DNA of 64,000 nucleotides from contig JBAQYF010000002.1 of the NCBI GenBank assembly GCA_049299895.1, positions 1 to 64,000 on the forward strand. Direction: 5' to 3'. Origin of the DNA: CAIYYO01 sp049299895 (GTDB lineage Archaea; Altiarchaeota; Altiarchaeia; IMC4; QMZM01). Below, one piece after another: positions 16,627 through 24,423 of this stretch. The translations under genes were made by a program, and so were the position numbers. The notes beneath the pieces are model-generated. The model searched no databases and had not been told where the DNA came from. It saw only the letters and a program-made list of their open reading frames with translations. Numbering within the stretch: position 1 is the first letter of the stretch; the number at the start of each line of letters is the position of its first letter.

Positions 16627-17076
16627 ATGAAAACCATTGACGAAATGATCGCAAAGCACCCTGACCAGTCAGATCTTATCGACCTTTTATCCGAGATACA
16701 GGAGGAATACGGCTATCTCTCCGAGGAAAACATGAGATACATCGAGCAGAAGCTTGGGATCCCCCTGGTGGAGATATACGGGGTCGCTACGTTCTATGCT
16801 TCCTTCAGGCTCAAGCCGGTAGGCAAGCACATAATCCGCGTCTGCAAGGGAACCGCCTGCCACGTAAAAAAGGCAGATCTGATAGAAGGCGTGATAGACG
16901 ATGTTCTGGGGATACGCGACAAAGAGACCACTGAAGACGGCCGCTTCACGCTGGAACGCGTAAACTGCATCGGTGCATGTGCCAAAGCGCCCAACATAAT
17001 GGTCGATGACGTCGTCTACGGCGAACTGACCAAAGAGAAGGTCGAGAAGATATTAAGGGAATTTCCGAAAGAATGA
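16627..17076 (+). CDS. hydC: NuoE-like [2Fe-2S] subunit of a trimeric [FeFe] hydrogenase
   Basis: 149 residues from ATG at 16627 (MKTIDEMIAKHPDQSDLID). N-terminal helical bundle with IQEEYGYLSEENM, then a thioredoxin-like [2Fe-2S] domain with C-K-G-T-A-C (C-x4-C) and C-I-G-A-C (C-x3-C) before AKAP-N-I-M-V. This is the 24-kDa/NuoE family, whose members act as the gamma subunit in electron-bifurcating hydrogenases and formate dehydrogenases. It overlaps hydB by 4 nt (ATGA), so translation is coupled. The absence of other Nuo genes and the following hydA exclude complex I. Confidence 0.92.
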   Translation: MKTIDEMIAKHPDQSDLIDLLSEIQEEYGYLSEENMRYIEQKLGIPLVEIYGVATFYASFRLKPVGKHIIRVCKGTACHVKKADLIEGVIDDVLGIRDKETTEDGRFTLERVNCIGACAKAPNIMVDDVVYGELTKEKVEKILREFPKE

Positions 17077-18863
17077 AAAAACTGTCTGAATACGTCGATG
17101 TCGAGAAAGGGGCAAAAGAGCTTTCAGGAAACCGCGTAACCGTTGGAGTCGCTACGTGCGGCATATCCGCGGGAGCGGGAGCGACTCTTAAGGCTTTAAA
17201 GGATGCGGACCTTGGCATGATCGTAGACCCTGTGGGCTGTTCAGGCGCATGCTTCAATGAGCCAATCGTCACGGTAAAACAAAGCGGAGTATACTCTATC
17301 TATTCGCACGTCACGAAAGACAACGTCCAGAAGATAGTCGACTGCGTAAAAGGAGGGACTGTATGCGATGAATTGTTCACCGCCCACGACCTCTCCGAGA
17401 TGGACTACTACAAGAAGCAGCAGCGTATCGTCATGGAGAACTGCGGCCTCATAAACCCCCTGAACATAGAACAGTACGCGGCATGCGGAGGCTTCAAGGG
17501 CCTGCAGGAAGCACTCCTCCTGGAACCCAAGGACGTAATCGAGGTCATGAAAGATTCCAGGCTGCGCGGAAGAGGCGGTGCGGGCTTTTCAACCGGGATA
17601 AAATGGAGCTTTGTCCTCGGGAAGACCGGCAAGAAATACCTGATATGCAACGCCGACGAAGGAGACCCCGGCGCCTTCATGAACCGTATAATGCTTGAAA
17701 GCGACCCATTCAAAGTCCTGGAAGGCATGATGATCGCAGCTTATGCCATAGGCGCAGACGAGGCTTTCATCTACATGCGGCTTGAGAGGCCTCTTTCCAT
17801 CCGCACGATACAGAATGCCATTTCAACCCTTGAAGAGAAACACCTATTAGGCGAGAACATACTGGGGAAAGAAGGATACAATCTGAAGATACGAGTCAAA
17901 AAAGGGGCGGGCGCCTTCGTGTGCGGAGAAGAGACTGCACTAATGAGTTCGATCATGGGTCAAAGAGGTTATCCAAAACCGAGGCCTCCTTTCCCCGCGG
18001 AGAAGGGTCTGTGGGACAAGCCGACCATAATAAACAACGTAGACACCATGGCGAACGTTGCTACGATAATGAAGATAGGCCTGGACCGCTACAAGAAGAT
18101 AGGGACTGAAAAGAGCCGCGGGACAAAGACTGTCTGCCTTACGGGCAACCTGAAACGGCCCGGCGTAATAGAGGTGCCCTTCGGCATATCTCTGAAAGAG
18201 ATAGTCTATGACATCGGCGGAGGAACGCCTGACGGCACAAAATTCAAGGCCGTGCAGATGGGAGGGCCCGCAGGGGGATGCATTCCTGCGAATCTGATGG
18301 ACCTCCCTTTGGACTACGAGCCTTTGACTGCGGCAGGCGCCATAATGGGTTCCGGCGGGATAGTGGTCATGACCGACAAGGATTGCATGGTCGACGTAGC
18401 AAGATATTTCATGGCGTTCACCCAGAAAGAGTCGTGCGGGAAATGCACGCCCTGCAGGGAAGGAACGATGCGCCTCCTGGAGATACTGGAGAGGCTTACA
18501 GACGGAAGCGGGAAGAAAGAAGACATAGAGCTTGCGAAAAAACTCTCCCTATTCATCAGGGACTCGGCACTCTGCGGCCTGGGTCAGAATGCGCCCAACC
18601 CGGTTCTTTCCACCATGAAATACTTCATGGACGAATACGTCCAGCACGCCGAGCAGAAGACGTGTGCGTCAGGCGTATGCAAGAACATGGTAACATATTT
18701 CACAACCGGCAAATGCGTCGGCTGCGGCAACTGCGCGAGGATATGCCCTGCGGGAGCCATCAGCGGAAAACTTAAGAGCAAATACACGATAGACTCGAAG
18801 AAATGCATAAAATGCGGCGAATGCATGCGTAACTGCGCGTTTGCGGCTATAGAGAAAAAATGA
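17073..18863 (+). CDS. hydB: NuoF-like flavoprotein subunit (NAD(P)H/FMN/Fe-S) of the [FeFe] hydrogenase
   Basis: 596 residues. Domains in order: N-terminal thioredoxin-like [2Fe-2S]-type domain (Cys29, Cys56, Cys60), FMN/NADH-binding Rossmann-like core (R-G-R-G-G-A-G-F-S-T-G, then N-A-D-E-G-D-P-G-A-F-M), SLBB region, the N3-type [4Fe-4S] motif S-C-G-K-C-T-P-C-R-E-G-T with a later CGLG, and a C-terminal two-cluster ferredoxin (CVGCGNCARICP, CIKCGECMRNC). This is the HydB architecture of Thermotoga/Acetobacterium-type bifurcating hydrogenases, which couple NADH and reduced ferredoxin to H2. Overlaps both neighbours by 4 nt. Confidence 0.93.
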   Translation: MKKLSEYVDVEKGAKELSGNRVTVGVATCGISAGAGATLKALKDADLGMIVDPVGCSGACFNEPIVTVKQSGVYSIYSHVTKDNVQKIVDCVKGGTVCDELFTAHDLSEMDYYKKQQRIVMENCGLINPLNIEQYAACGGFKGLQEALLLEPKDVIEVMKDSRLRGRGGAGFSTGIKWSFVLGKTGKKYLICNADEGDPGAFMNRIMLESDPFKVLEGMMIAAYAIGADEAFIYMRLERPLSIRTIQNAISTLEEKHLLGENILGKEGYNLKIRVKKGAGAFVCGEETALMSSIMGQRGYPKPRPPFPAEKGLWDKPTIINNVDTMANVATIMKIGLDRYKKIGTEKSRGTKTVCLTGNLKRPGVIEVPFGISLKEIVYDIGGGTPDGTKFKAVQMGGPAGGCIPANLMDLPLDYEPLTAAGAIMGSGGIVVMTDKDCMVDVARYFMAFTQKESCGKCTPCREGTMRLLEILERLTDGSGKKEDIELAKKLSLFIRDSALCGLGQNAPNPVLSTMKYFMDEYVQHAEQKTCASGVCKNMVTYFTTGKCVGCGNCARICPAGAISGKLKSKYTIDSKKCIKCGECMRNCAFAAIEKK

Positions 18864-20584
18864 CCAAAGTTTCGGTGAATCTCAACGGAGAAGTAGTGGA
18901 AGCGGACGCAGGAGAGATGATAATAGACGTTGCCAGAAGAAACGGAATAAACGTGCCCCATCTGTGCTGGAACGTGCAGTTCGAAAGGATAGGCGCCTGC
19001 CGCATCTGCGTCGTGGAAGTGGAAGGCTCTCCCAAACTGATAGCTTCATGTTCCACTCCTGTAAGACAGGGTATGGTCATAAAAACGCATACGCCCCGCG
19101 TCCTGGATGCGCGCAGGACGAACCTGGAATTGCTTCTCGCAAACCACGACCTGAACTGCACTACGTGCGCAAAGAACCTCAAATGCCGTCTGCAGGAATA
19201 CGCGCATGATTTCATGATACAGGAGATACCCTACACCGGCAAAAGAAAATTGGAAGAGGTCGATTGCTCCAGCCCCTCGATAGTACGGGATAACAATAAA
19301 TGCATCCTCTGCGAGCAGTGCGTACAGGCCTGCAACAAAGTGCAGACAGTTTACGCTATCGGCCTGCAGAACAGGGGCTTCAAGTCGCGCGTTGCTCCTC
19401 CCCTGGATATGAACATGAACGAGAGCGCATGCGTTAACTGCGGGCAATGCGTCGTCGCATGCCCGACGGGCGCTCTGACCGAGAAGAGCAGCATAAGCGA
19501 CGTGGTAACAGCCTTAAACAGCGGCAAATACCTGATAGCCCAGACGGCCCCCTCTATCAGGGCGACGCTGGGTGAGTGTTTCGGCCTGCCCCCAGGGGTC
19601 CCGGTGACCGGCCAGATGGTTTCCGCCCTAAGAGACCTTGGATTCAACCAGGTCTTTGACACAAACTTTGCCGCAGACATAACCATCATCGAGGAGGGAA
19701 CGGAATTCATAAAAAGATTCAACGAGAAACGCGACCTGCCGATGATAACGACATGCTGCCCCGCATGGATCAAGTTCGCTGAACAGTTCTACTACCAGGA
19801 ACTGCATCACATGTCCTCGTGCAGGAGCCCGCAGGCGATCCTTGCATCACTTGTGAAGACGTATTATGCGCAGAAGATAGGAAAGGACCCAAAGGACATA
19901 GTTTTAATAGACGTTATGCCCTGCACTGCCAAAAAATTCGAGATCCTCCGGCCAGAATTCAAGGGGGAGGCAGATTATGTGTTGACGACCGTGGAGCTCG
20001 CAAAACTCATAAAGCAGTACAGCATAGACTTCTTGAATCTTCCGCCTTCGAGTTTTGATTCCCCGATGGGCGAATCGACAGGCGCAGCGGACATCTTCGG
20101 GCAGACCGGCGGAGTGATGGAAGCAGCGCTCAGATCGGTCGCAGATCTTATGAGCGAACAGGACCTGCCGTCTTTCGAGTATACGAAAGTCCGGGGCATG
20201 GACACAGTAAAAGAAGCAGAGGTTGAGATATCAGGGAAAAAGATAAAGGTCTGCATAGCCCACACCCTCGGAGAGGCAAGGAAGCTCATGGACCAGATAC
20301 GCGCAGGCAAGAGCCCGTACCACTTCATAGAGATAATGGCCTGCTACGGCGGGTGCATCGGCGGAGGAGGACAGCCCGGACCCCACAGAAAAGAGATCCT
20401 TGAGAAGCGTGCGGCGGCATTGAGAAAAGAGGATACCGGAAAGAAGATCAGAAAGTCTCATCAGAACCCGGACGTCCTGCGGCTTTACAAGGAATATCTC
20501 GGAGAATTCGGAGGAGAGAAGGCACATAAGCTGCTGCATACGACCTATACGAACAGGTGCATTAGGAAGGAGTGCGGGAAGTAA
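18860..20584 (+). CDS. hydA: [FeFe] hydrogenase catalytic subunit
   Basis: 574 residues. N-terminal [2Fe-2S] domain (Cys36, 47, 50, 64), the His-ligated [4Fe-4S] cluster (His96, Cys100, 103, 109), a 2[4Fe-4S] ferredoxin domain (Cys148-158 and Cys191-201), then the H-cluster domain. H-cluster ligands: Cys300 in T-T-C-C-P-A-W, Cys355 in M-P-C-T-A-K-K-F-E, Cys495 and Cys499 in M-A-C-Y-G-G-C-I-G-G-G-Q-P-type sequence. Length and layout match Clostridium pasteurianum CpI. The proton-path residues Cys299, Glu279, Glu282, Ser319 and Arg286 fall at the same numbers. The first motif has T for the usual S (TSCC). Maturases HydE, HydF and HydG are not in the window. Confidence 0.96.
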   Translation: MTKVSVNLNGEVVEADAGEMIIDVARRNGINVPHLCWNVQFERIGACRICVVEVEGSPKLIASCSTPVRQGMVIKTHTPRVLDARRTNLELLLANHDLNCTTCAKNLKCRLQEYAHDFMIQEIPYTGKRKLEEVDCSSPSIVRDNNKCILCEQCVQACNKVQTVYAIGLQNRGFKSRVAPPLDMNMNESACVNCGQCVVACPTGALTEKSSISDVVTALNSGKYLIAQTAPSIRATLGECFGLPPGVPVTGQMVSALRDLGFNQVFDTNFAADITIIEEGTEFIKRFNEKRDLPMITTCCPAWIKFAEQFYYQELHHMSSCRSPQAILASLVKTYYAQKIGKDPKDIVLIDVMPCTAKKFEILRPEFKGEADYVLTTVELAKLIKQYSIDFLNLPPSSFDSPMGESTGAADIFGQTGGVMEAALRSVADLMSEQDLPSFEYTKVRGMDTVKEAEVEISGKKIKVCIAHTLGEARKLMDQIRAGKSPYHFIEIMACYGGCIGGGGQPGPHRKEILEKRAAALRKEDTGKKIRKSHQNPDVLRLYKEYLGEFGGEKAHKLLHTTYTNRCIRKECGK

Positions 20585-20796
20585 TCCTATTCTTTTGCCG
20601 GTTAGCCAGAAGAGAAATAAGCTGTGAATTCGTGCGGCAGGTTTCGTCGGCGTGGGAGACATTCGATGTGCCGGGATCAATCTGTCCGTCCGGCAGATGT
20701 CCGGGAAGCAACTCTTCTTTAGTCACATGACTGTGAAATGTATAATATTTCAATAGAGGACGGTTCGTCTCTGTTGGTTAGCCCGGAGCATAGGGT
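20585..20796. other. non-coding or decayed stretch after hydA, with a possible Hint-domain fragment
   Basis: About 212 nt before the end of the PIN pseudogene. On the plus strand 20738-20803 reads MYNISIEDGSSLLVSPEHRV followed by YG. This resembles block B of Hint/intein domains (a strand, E-D-G, then L-x-V-S-x-x-H-x-V). The frame is closed by TAG at 20720 and the rest of the domain is not recognisable, so at most it is debris. Nothing else is seen. Confidence 0.3.
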
Positions 20797-21225
20797 CTAT
20801 GGTTCTTTTGGCGTCTTTATCAGTCCGAGTTTTTGCAGTAGTTCTTTTGTGTCTAATACTTCTACTGTGTTTTGTTTCTTGAGCGGCTTGTCGTGCGACC
20901 AGATGGGGCAGCCGTGCTTTAATGCCAGCGCGAAATATTCTATGTCATCGGGGTCGGGAGTAATCTTTCTCGCATCCTTCAAGAACTCCTTTATCTCCGA
21001 AAGCGGCGCTATTTTGACTTGCAGCCTTACTGCGAAGAATTCCGATTTAAGGTCTCTTTCCGTCAGGCGCGTTTTGGAGATGATTTCCGGCCAGTGCTCC
21101 TATATCTCAAACAGTACGTATTCGGGTGTGATAGGCGTTATTTTGTCAGAGAAGAACAGCTTGTGCTTGCTTCCTTTGGCTATAAGGAGCGATATGAGTA
21201 TGTTGGCATCCACTACGACCTGCAT
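20797..21225 (-). pseudogene. vapC: PIN-domain (VapC-type) toxin with one in-frame amber stop
   Basis: From ATG at 21225 the frame reads MQVVVDANILISLLIAKGSK and continues to FEI, then TAG at 21100-21102, then EHWPEII and on to 20797 without another stop. All four acidic PIN positions are present: Asp6 in VVDANIL, Glu40 before the stop, Asp in PDPDDIEYF, Asp in SHDKPL. Restored length is 142 residues. PIN toxins are Mg-dependent RNases. TAG is a normal stop in this window (for example hisD), so this is a nonsense mutation, perhaps recent because the rest is intact. The antitoxin gene lies 3 nt upstream. Confidence 0.8.
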
Positions 21226-21228
21226 TTT

Positions 21229-21501
21229 CTACACTAGGCCGGCTTTCCTAAGCTGCTCAAACCGGCCCTTCTTGATCTTGCGGCCAAGTTCTACTGCGAA
21301 TTTGTCAGCTTCCCCCTTGGAAAGAGTGCTCTTGGATGCGATCGCCTCGACAAAGGACCTCCTGAACTCAGCGGATCTTTCAAGCTTTAACTGGAATGCG
21401 CGCAGTTTAATGGCCTCTAATGCCACGGCAGCCCAGTTTTCCGGGAATTCCTTGATGTCTTTCTCCAAGTCTTTGGGTATGTTCACAACAAACTCAGACA
21501 T
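21229..21501 (-). CDS. vapB: antitoxin partner of the PIN-domain toxin
   Basis: 90 residues: MSEFVVNIPKDLEKDIKEFP, helical middle, then a charged helix with KKGRFEQLRKAGLV. The short N-terminal strand V-V-N-I-P followed by helices fits a ribbon-helix-helix-like dimeric DNA-binding antitoxin, and the C-terminal part would wrap the toxin. It stops 3 nt before the toxin start, the normal antitoxin-first order. The antitoxin is intact while the toxin is broken, as expected when a toxin is lost first. Confidence 0.65.
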   Translation of the reverse strand: MSEFVVNIPKDLEKDIKEFPENWAAVALEAIKLRAFQLKLERSAEFRRSFVEAIASKSTLSKGEADKFAVELGRKIKKGRFEQLRKAGLV

Positions 21502-21570
21502 TCTATTTACCTCAAATAATATAATGCAACATATCTATTTAAATAATTATGACTGTTAGCTTCGTTCGGT

Positions 21571-21650
21571 GATTACTGCGCCGCACAGAAAGGATATTTT
21601 GGAAAAGCGTGCAGCGGACCCAGAAAGAGGATTCAGAAAATTAGATGCGA
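21571..21650 (+). pseudogene. relic of a second hydA 3' end
   Basis: The plus strand reads APHRKDILEKRAADPERGFR, which matches hydA residues 507-519 (GPHRKEILEKRAA) before diverging. No start, no H-cluster motifs and no long frame remain. It is best explained as the remnant of a duplicated or exchanged hydA copy, 1 kb downstream of the intact gene, with the toxin-antitoxin pair in between. Confidence 0.55.
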
Positions 21651-21701
21651 AAGTCGCATCATTCATTTTGTTATCCGTGCACACGGTTAACTACTCTGAT
21701 T

Positions 21702-22247
21702 TTAAAAATATTTTTCCGCCTTCAGCTGCGCGTAGACCAGTATTCCCCCCAGGAACGCGGTCGCGAATTGCATCACTCCCATTGTTGTCAGGAATATTGC
21801 AGGTATTACGGATGCTGAATACAGTATGTATGCGGCTGCGAACAGGAATCCTGCCTTTGCCGCGGACCCTGCGAGCAGCGTCAATAGATAGTTGTATCCG
21901 TGCGCGATCTTTGCCTTGAACGCGTAGAGGAGTATGAGGTTCCCCGACCATATGAACGGCATCATGTATATCAGGAATACGTTCAATGGCCCGAACAATG
22001 CGCCTTGTGCGACTGCTCCGATACTTGGCGTGAAGATCGCTGGCAGCGTCTTGTAAGAAGGCAGGCTGAGTGCCGATCTGATGATTATTGCGTTAACTAG
22101 TATGCCTATGAGTATTTGCGGCGCGCCTATTGCGAATGGGAGCATGAACCCGAGGAATCCGAGCGCCACCATCTCTAGTATCTGGTGTTTCTCGGAGTAT
22201 TTGTAGTATGATCCGTCCAGGTATTTTGATACGTATTCAAATTCCAT
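21702..22247 (-). CDS. polytopic membrane protein near the hydrogenase
   Basis: 181 residues with about five to six hydrophobic helices. A conserved-looking core is F-T-P-S-I-G-A-V-A-Q-G-A-L-F-G-P-L-N-V-F and YMMPFIWSGNLILLYAFK; the Gly/Pro pattern resembles small transporter subunits such as ECF S-components. I recall proteins of this kind near hydrogenase genes and sometimes mislabelled 'iron hydrogenase', but there is no Fe-S motif here. Substrate and role are unknown. It converges on the hydrogenase side and is divergent in orientation, so it is not part of that operon. Confidence 0.6.
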   Translation of the reverse strand: MEFEYVSKYLDGSYYKYSEKHQILEMVALGFLGFMLPFAIGAPQILIGILVNAIIIRSALSLPSYKTLPAIFTPSIGAVAQGALFGPLNVFLIYMMPFIWSGNLILLYAFKAKIAHGYNYLLTLLAGSAAKAGFLFAAAYILYSASVIPAIFLTTMGVMQFATAFLGGILVYAQLKAEKYF

Positions 22248-22308
22248 AAAGAATTAATGGATGCGGGAGTATAAATACTTAGCCCGCCGCATCCCGCTTT
22301 CAAGGGTT

Positions 22309-23601
22309 TCAGTATCGCCTGTTGGATCTTCCTCGGTTGTCTCTGCTGTTGCTATTGCTCCTGCGAGGAGGTCCTCTGGAACTGCGCTGCCTGGGAGACG
22401 AGTCCTCATAGGGGCTTAGTTTCGGCCTGCTGTGCGTAGATGCCTCAAGAGTGATAGTCAGCTTTGCCTCGGTTATCTTGGTCCTGCATGCGTGTTCCAT
22501 TGCCCATAGGTCGTGTATCTCATTGGGCGAGATAAAGGAGATGGCTTTTCCGCTCTTTCCTGCTCGTCCTGTTCTTCCGATCCTGTGCACGTAGTTTTCC
22601 TTTTCCCGGGGGATGTCGTAGTTGAAGACGTGCGTTACGTCGTCTATGTCCAGGCCCCTTGCCGCAACGTCTGTTGCAACCATGAAGGTGAACCTCTTTC
22701 TCTTGAATCCTTCTATCACGCGGTCTCTCTGGTTCTGCGAAAGGTCTCCGTGGATAGCTTCAGTAGCCATCCCGCGCCTCTGCATCATGCTCGTCAGGGT
22801 GTCCGCCCACCTTTTGGTGTTCGTGAAGATTATCGCGCTCTCGGGCCTTTCGGTCTGCACGACTGACATGAACGCGTCGAACTTAACGTTCTGGGGCGTT
22901 TCGTAGTAAAATTGCTCTATCTCGTTTACCGTCAGTTCCTCGGGGCTGACTGATACGTGCTCCGGGTGCTTCATTATCGTGTGAGCAAGTTGCCCTATCC
23001 TGTCGGGTATGGTCGCCGAGAAAAGCATTGTCTGCCGGTCCTTCGGTATGTGGGCTATTATCTTTCTTATGTCATCTATGAATCCCATGTCGAGCATTCT
23101 GTCCGCTTCGTCTAGGACTAGTATCTTTACGTTGTCTAAGCGCAGCAGCCTTCTTTCTATCATGTCCATTATCCTGCCGGGTGTTCCAACTACTATGGGG
23201 CTTCCCGCCGAGAGCTGCTTTGCCTGCTGGTCTATGCTCTTTCCTCCGTATACGGAAGTTGTGCGCACCCTTTTGCCGTAGCCGATCTTGCGCATCTCGC
23301 CTGCGACCTGCTCTGCTAGTTCTCTTGTGGGCGCCATTACGAGGGCCTGTACGTTTCTATTCGCCGGATCGACTTTCTCCATCAAGGGTATCCCGAATGC
23401 GAGCGTCTTGCCTGTTCCTGTCTTTGCCTGGGCTATCAGGTCTCTTCCTTCCAGGAGTATGGGTATTGCCAGTTCCTGTACGGGCATCATCGTCACAAAC
23501 TTGTTGTGCTCTAAGTCTTTTTGTATCTGCGGACTAAGGTTTAGTTCGCTGAATTTCTTGTTTTCCAGAGTCTGCTCTGGGTTGTTTTCTAAGTTCTTCA
23601 T
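22309..23601 (-). CDS. DEAD-box RNA helicase
   Basis: 430 residues with all helicase motifs: Q-motif region (M-P-V-Q-E-L-A-I-P), A-K-T-G-T-G-K-T, P-T-R-E-L-A, DEAD in VLDEADRMLD, S-A-T-I, and H-R-I-G-R-T-G-R-A-G. A C-terminal tail of about 40 residues is rich in Arg, Ser and Asn (RSSRGPPRRSNSNSRD...), as in cold-shock and ribosome-assembly helicases, and probably binds RNA nonspecifically. It unwinds RNA duplexes with ATP. Single gene. Confidence 0.93.
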   Translation of the reverse strand: MKNLENNPEQTLENKKFSELNLSPQIQKDLEHNKFVTMMPVQELAIPILLEGRDLIAQAKTGTGKTLAFGIPLMEKVDPANRNVQALVMAPTRELAEQVAGEMRKIGYGKRVRTTSVYGGKSIDQQAKQLSAGSPIVVGTPGRIMDMIERRLLRLDNVKILVLDEADRMLDMGFIDDIRKIIAHIPKDRQTMLFSATIPDRIGQLAHTIMKHPEHVSVSPEELTVNEIEQFYYETPQNVKFDAFMSVVQTERPESAIIFTNTKRWADTLTSMMQRRGMATEAIHGDLSQNQRDRVIEGFKRKRFTFMVATDVAARGLDIDDVTHVFNYDIPREKENYVHRIGRTGRAGKSGKAISFISPNEIHDLWAMEHACRTKITEAKLTITLEASTHSRPKLSPYEDSSPRQRSSRGPPRRSNSNSRDNRGRSNRRY

Positions 23602-23934
23602 TTTTTATAGATTCTATGTGCTCTATGCGCTATGCAGATAGATAACTGTAGAATTAGAGATCGTTTCAGTATCGAATAATACTGTTTTTAGAAGCATGAT
23701 ATTAATGTTATATCTAACGCGTCTAAATCCCAATTCTACTCACATATTCTATACTAATATGGGGACTATATGTTTATAAATCGGACAATGGACAAAATGT
23801 TTTGTGAGAAGACCTGCCTTCCCATTCTTCCAGACCATCGATATACTACTTGCCATATCTTTTATACGAACTTTTTCCTGGGTCTTCGATCTCCGCAAGG
23901 TATATTAATCCTCAGGGGGAAAATATTCTATAAC
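23602..23934. other. 333-nt intergenic stretch between helicase and CARDB-like gene
   Basis: AT-rich, no convincing gene. An in-frame upstream extension of the next gene (from 23770) is out of character (MFINRTMDKMFCEKTCLPIL) and has no family look. TATATTAATC at 23901-23910 lies 25-34 nt before the GTG at 23935 and is the likely promoter. No stable hairpin or repeat stands out. Confidence 0.4.
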
Positions 23935-24408
23935 GTGAAACTAAACGAACTGTTAGCTAGGATCAAATGGAAACCAGTCGTAATCCTGATTATCGCCTTA
24001 GCGGTGATCGTAGCCCTGCTTTTCGGGTCCCTTGGCAATATGTCCTTCAACCTCTTTGCGCCGTCTTACAAGGAGGGCGGGGATATACAGGTCAGGTCGT
24101 GGGCCGATCCTTCGGGCGTTGATCTGAAAGGTACGTCATTCGCCCGCGTTGACGTAAAGAACGTCGGGAAGGAGGCAAGCAACATACGGGTCCGTTTGGA
24201 GACCTATAACCCCAGCCTGTTTTTCATCGATACCGGGAGCCAGAAAGCCAATGAAAGCATCTCCCTTGGACCGGGCGAGAGCAGGGAACTTGGATTCAAG
24301 CTGCGGTTTAATGCAACATACGGCGGGAGGTACGGCGTAAAGGTGACGGTATCTCCTGGAGGGGAGAACATCGAAGACGAAGTATTCTTCAATGTTGCCG
24401 AGAAATAA
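23935..24408 (+). CDS. membrane-anchored extracellular CARDB-like protein
   Basis: 157 residues from GTG at 23935, placed by the TATA-like box at 23901. One N-terminal membrane helix (about 13-33, VVILIIALAVIVALLF) is followed by an extracellular beta-sandwich. VDVKNVGKEASNIRVRLET, ISLGPGESRELGFKL and a final strand are the pattern of CARDB/NEW3-type Ig-like adhesion domains. No catalytic residues. Role on the cell surface is inferred. Confidence 0.65.
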   Translation: MKLNELLARIKWKPVVILIIALAVIVALLFGSLGNMSFNLFAPSYKEGGDIQVRSWADPSGVDLKGTSFARVDVKNVGKEASNIRVRLETYNPSLFFIDTGSQKANESISLGPGESRELGFKLRFNATYGGRYGVKVTVSPGGENIEDEVFFNVAEK

Positions 24409-24423
24409 ACTGGGAGAGAATGA

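Noticed and set aside
21100..21102. TAG as pyrrolysine
   Set aside because: TAG is the ordinary stop of hisD and the membrane gene before it; no Pyl genes or methylamine enzymes are present.
20738..21559. 273-codon plus-strand open frame
   Set aside because: It is antisense to the PIN toxin and antitoxin genes; apart from the first 22 residues its translation has no protein-like character.
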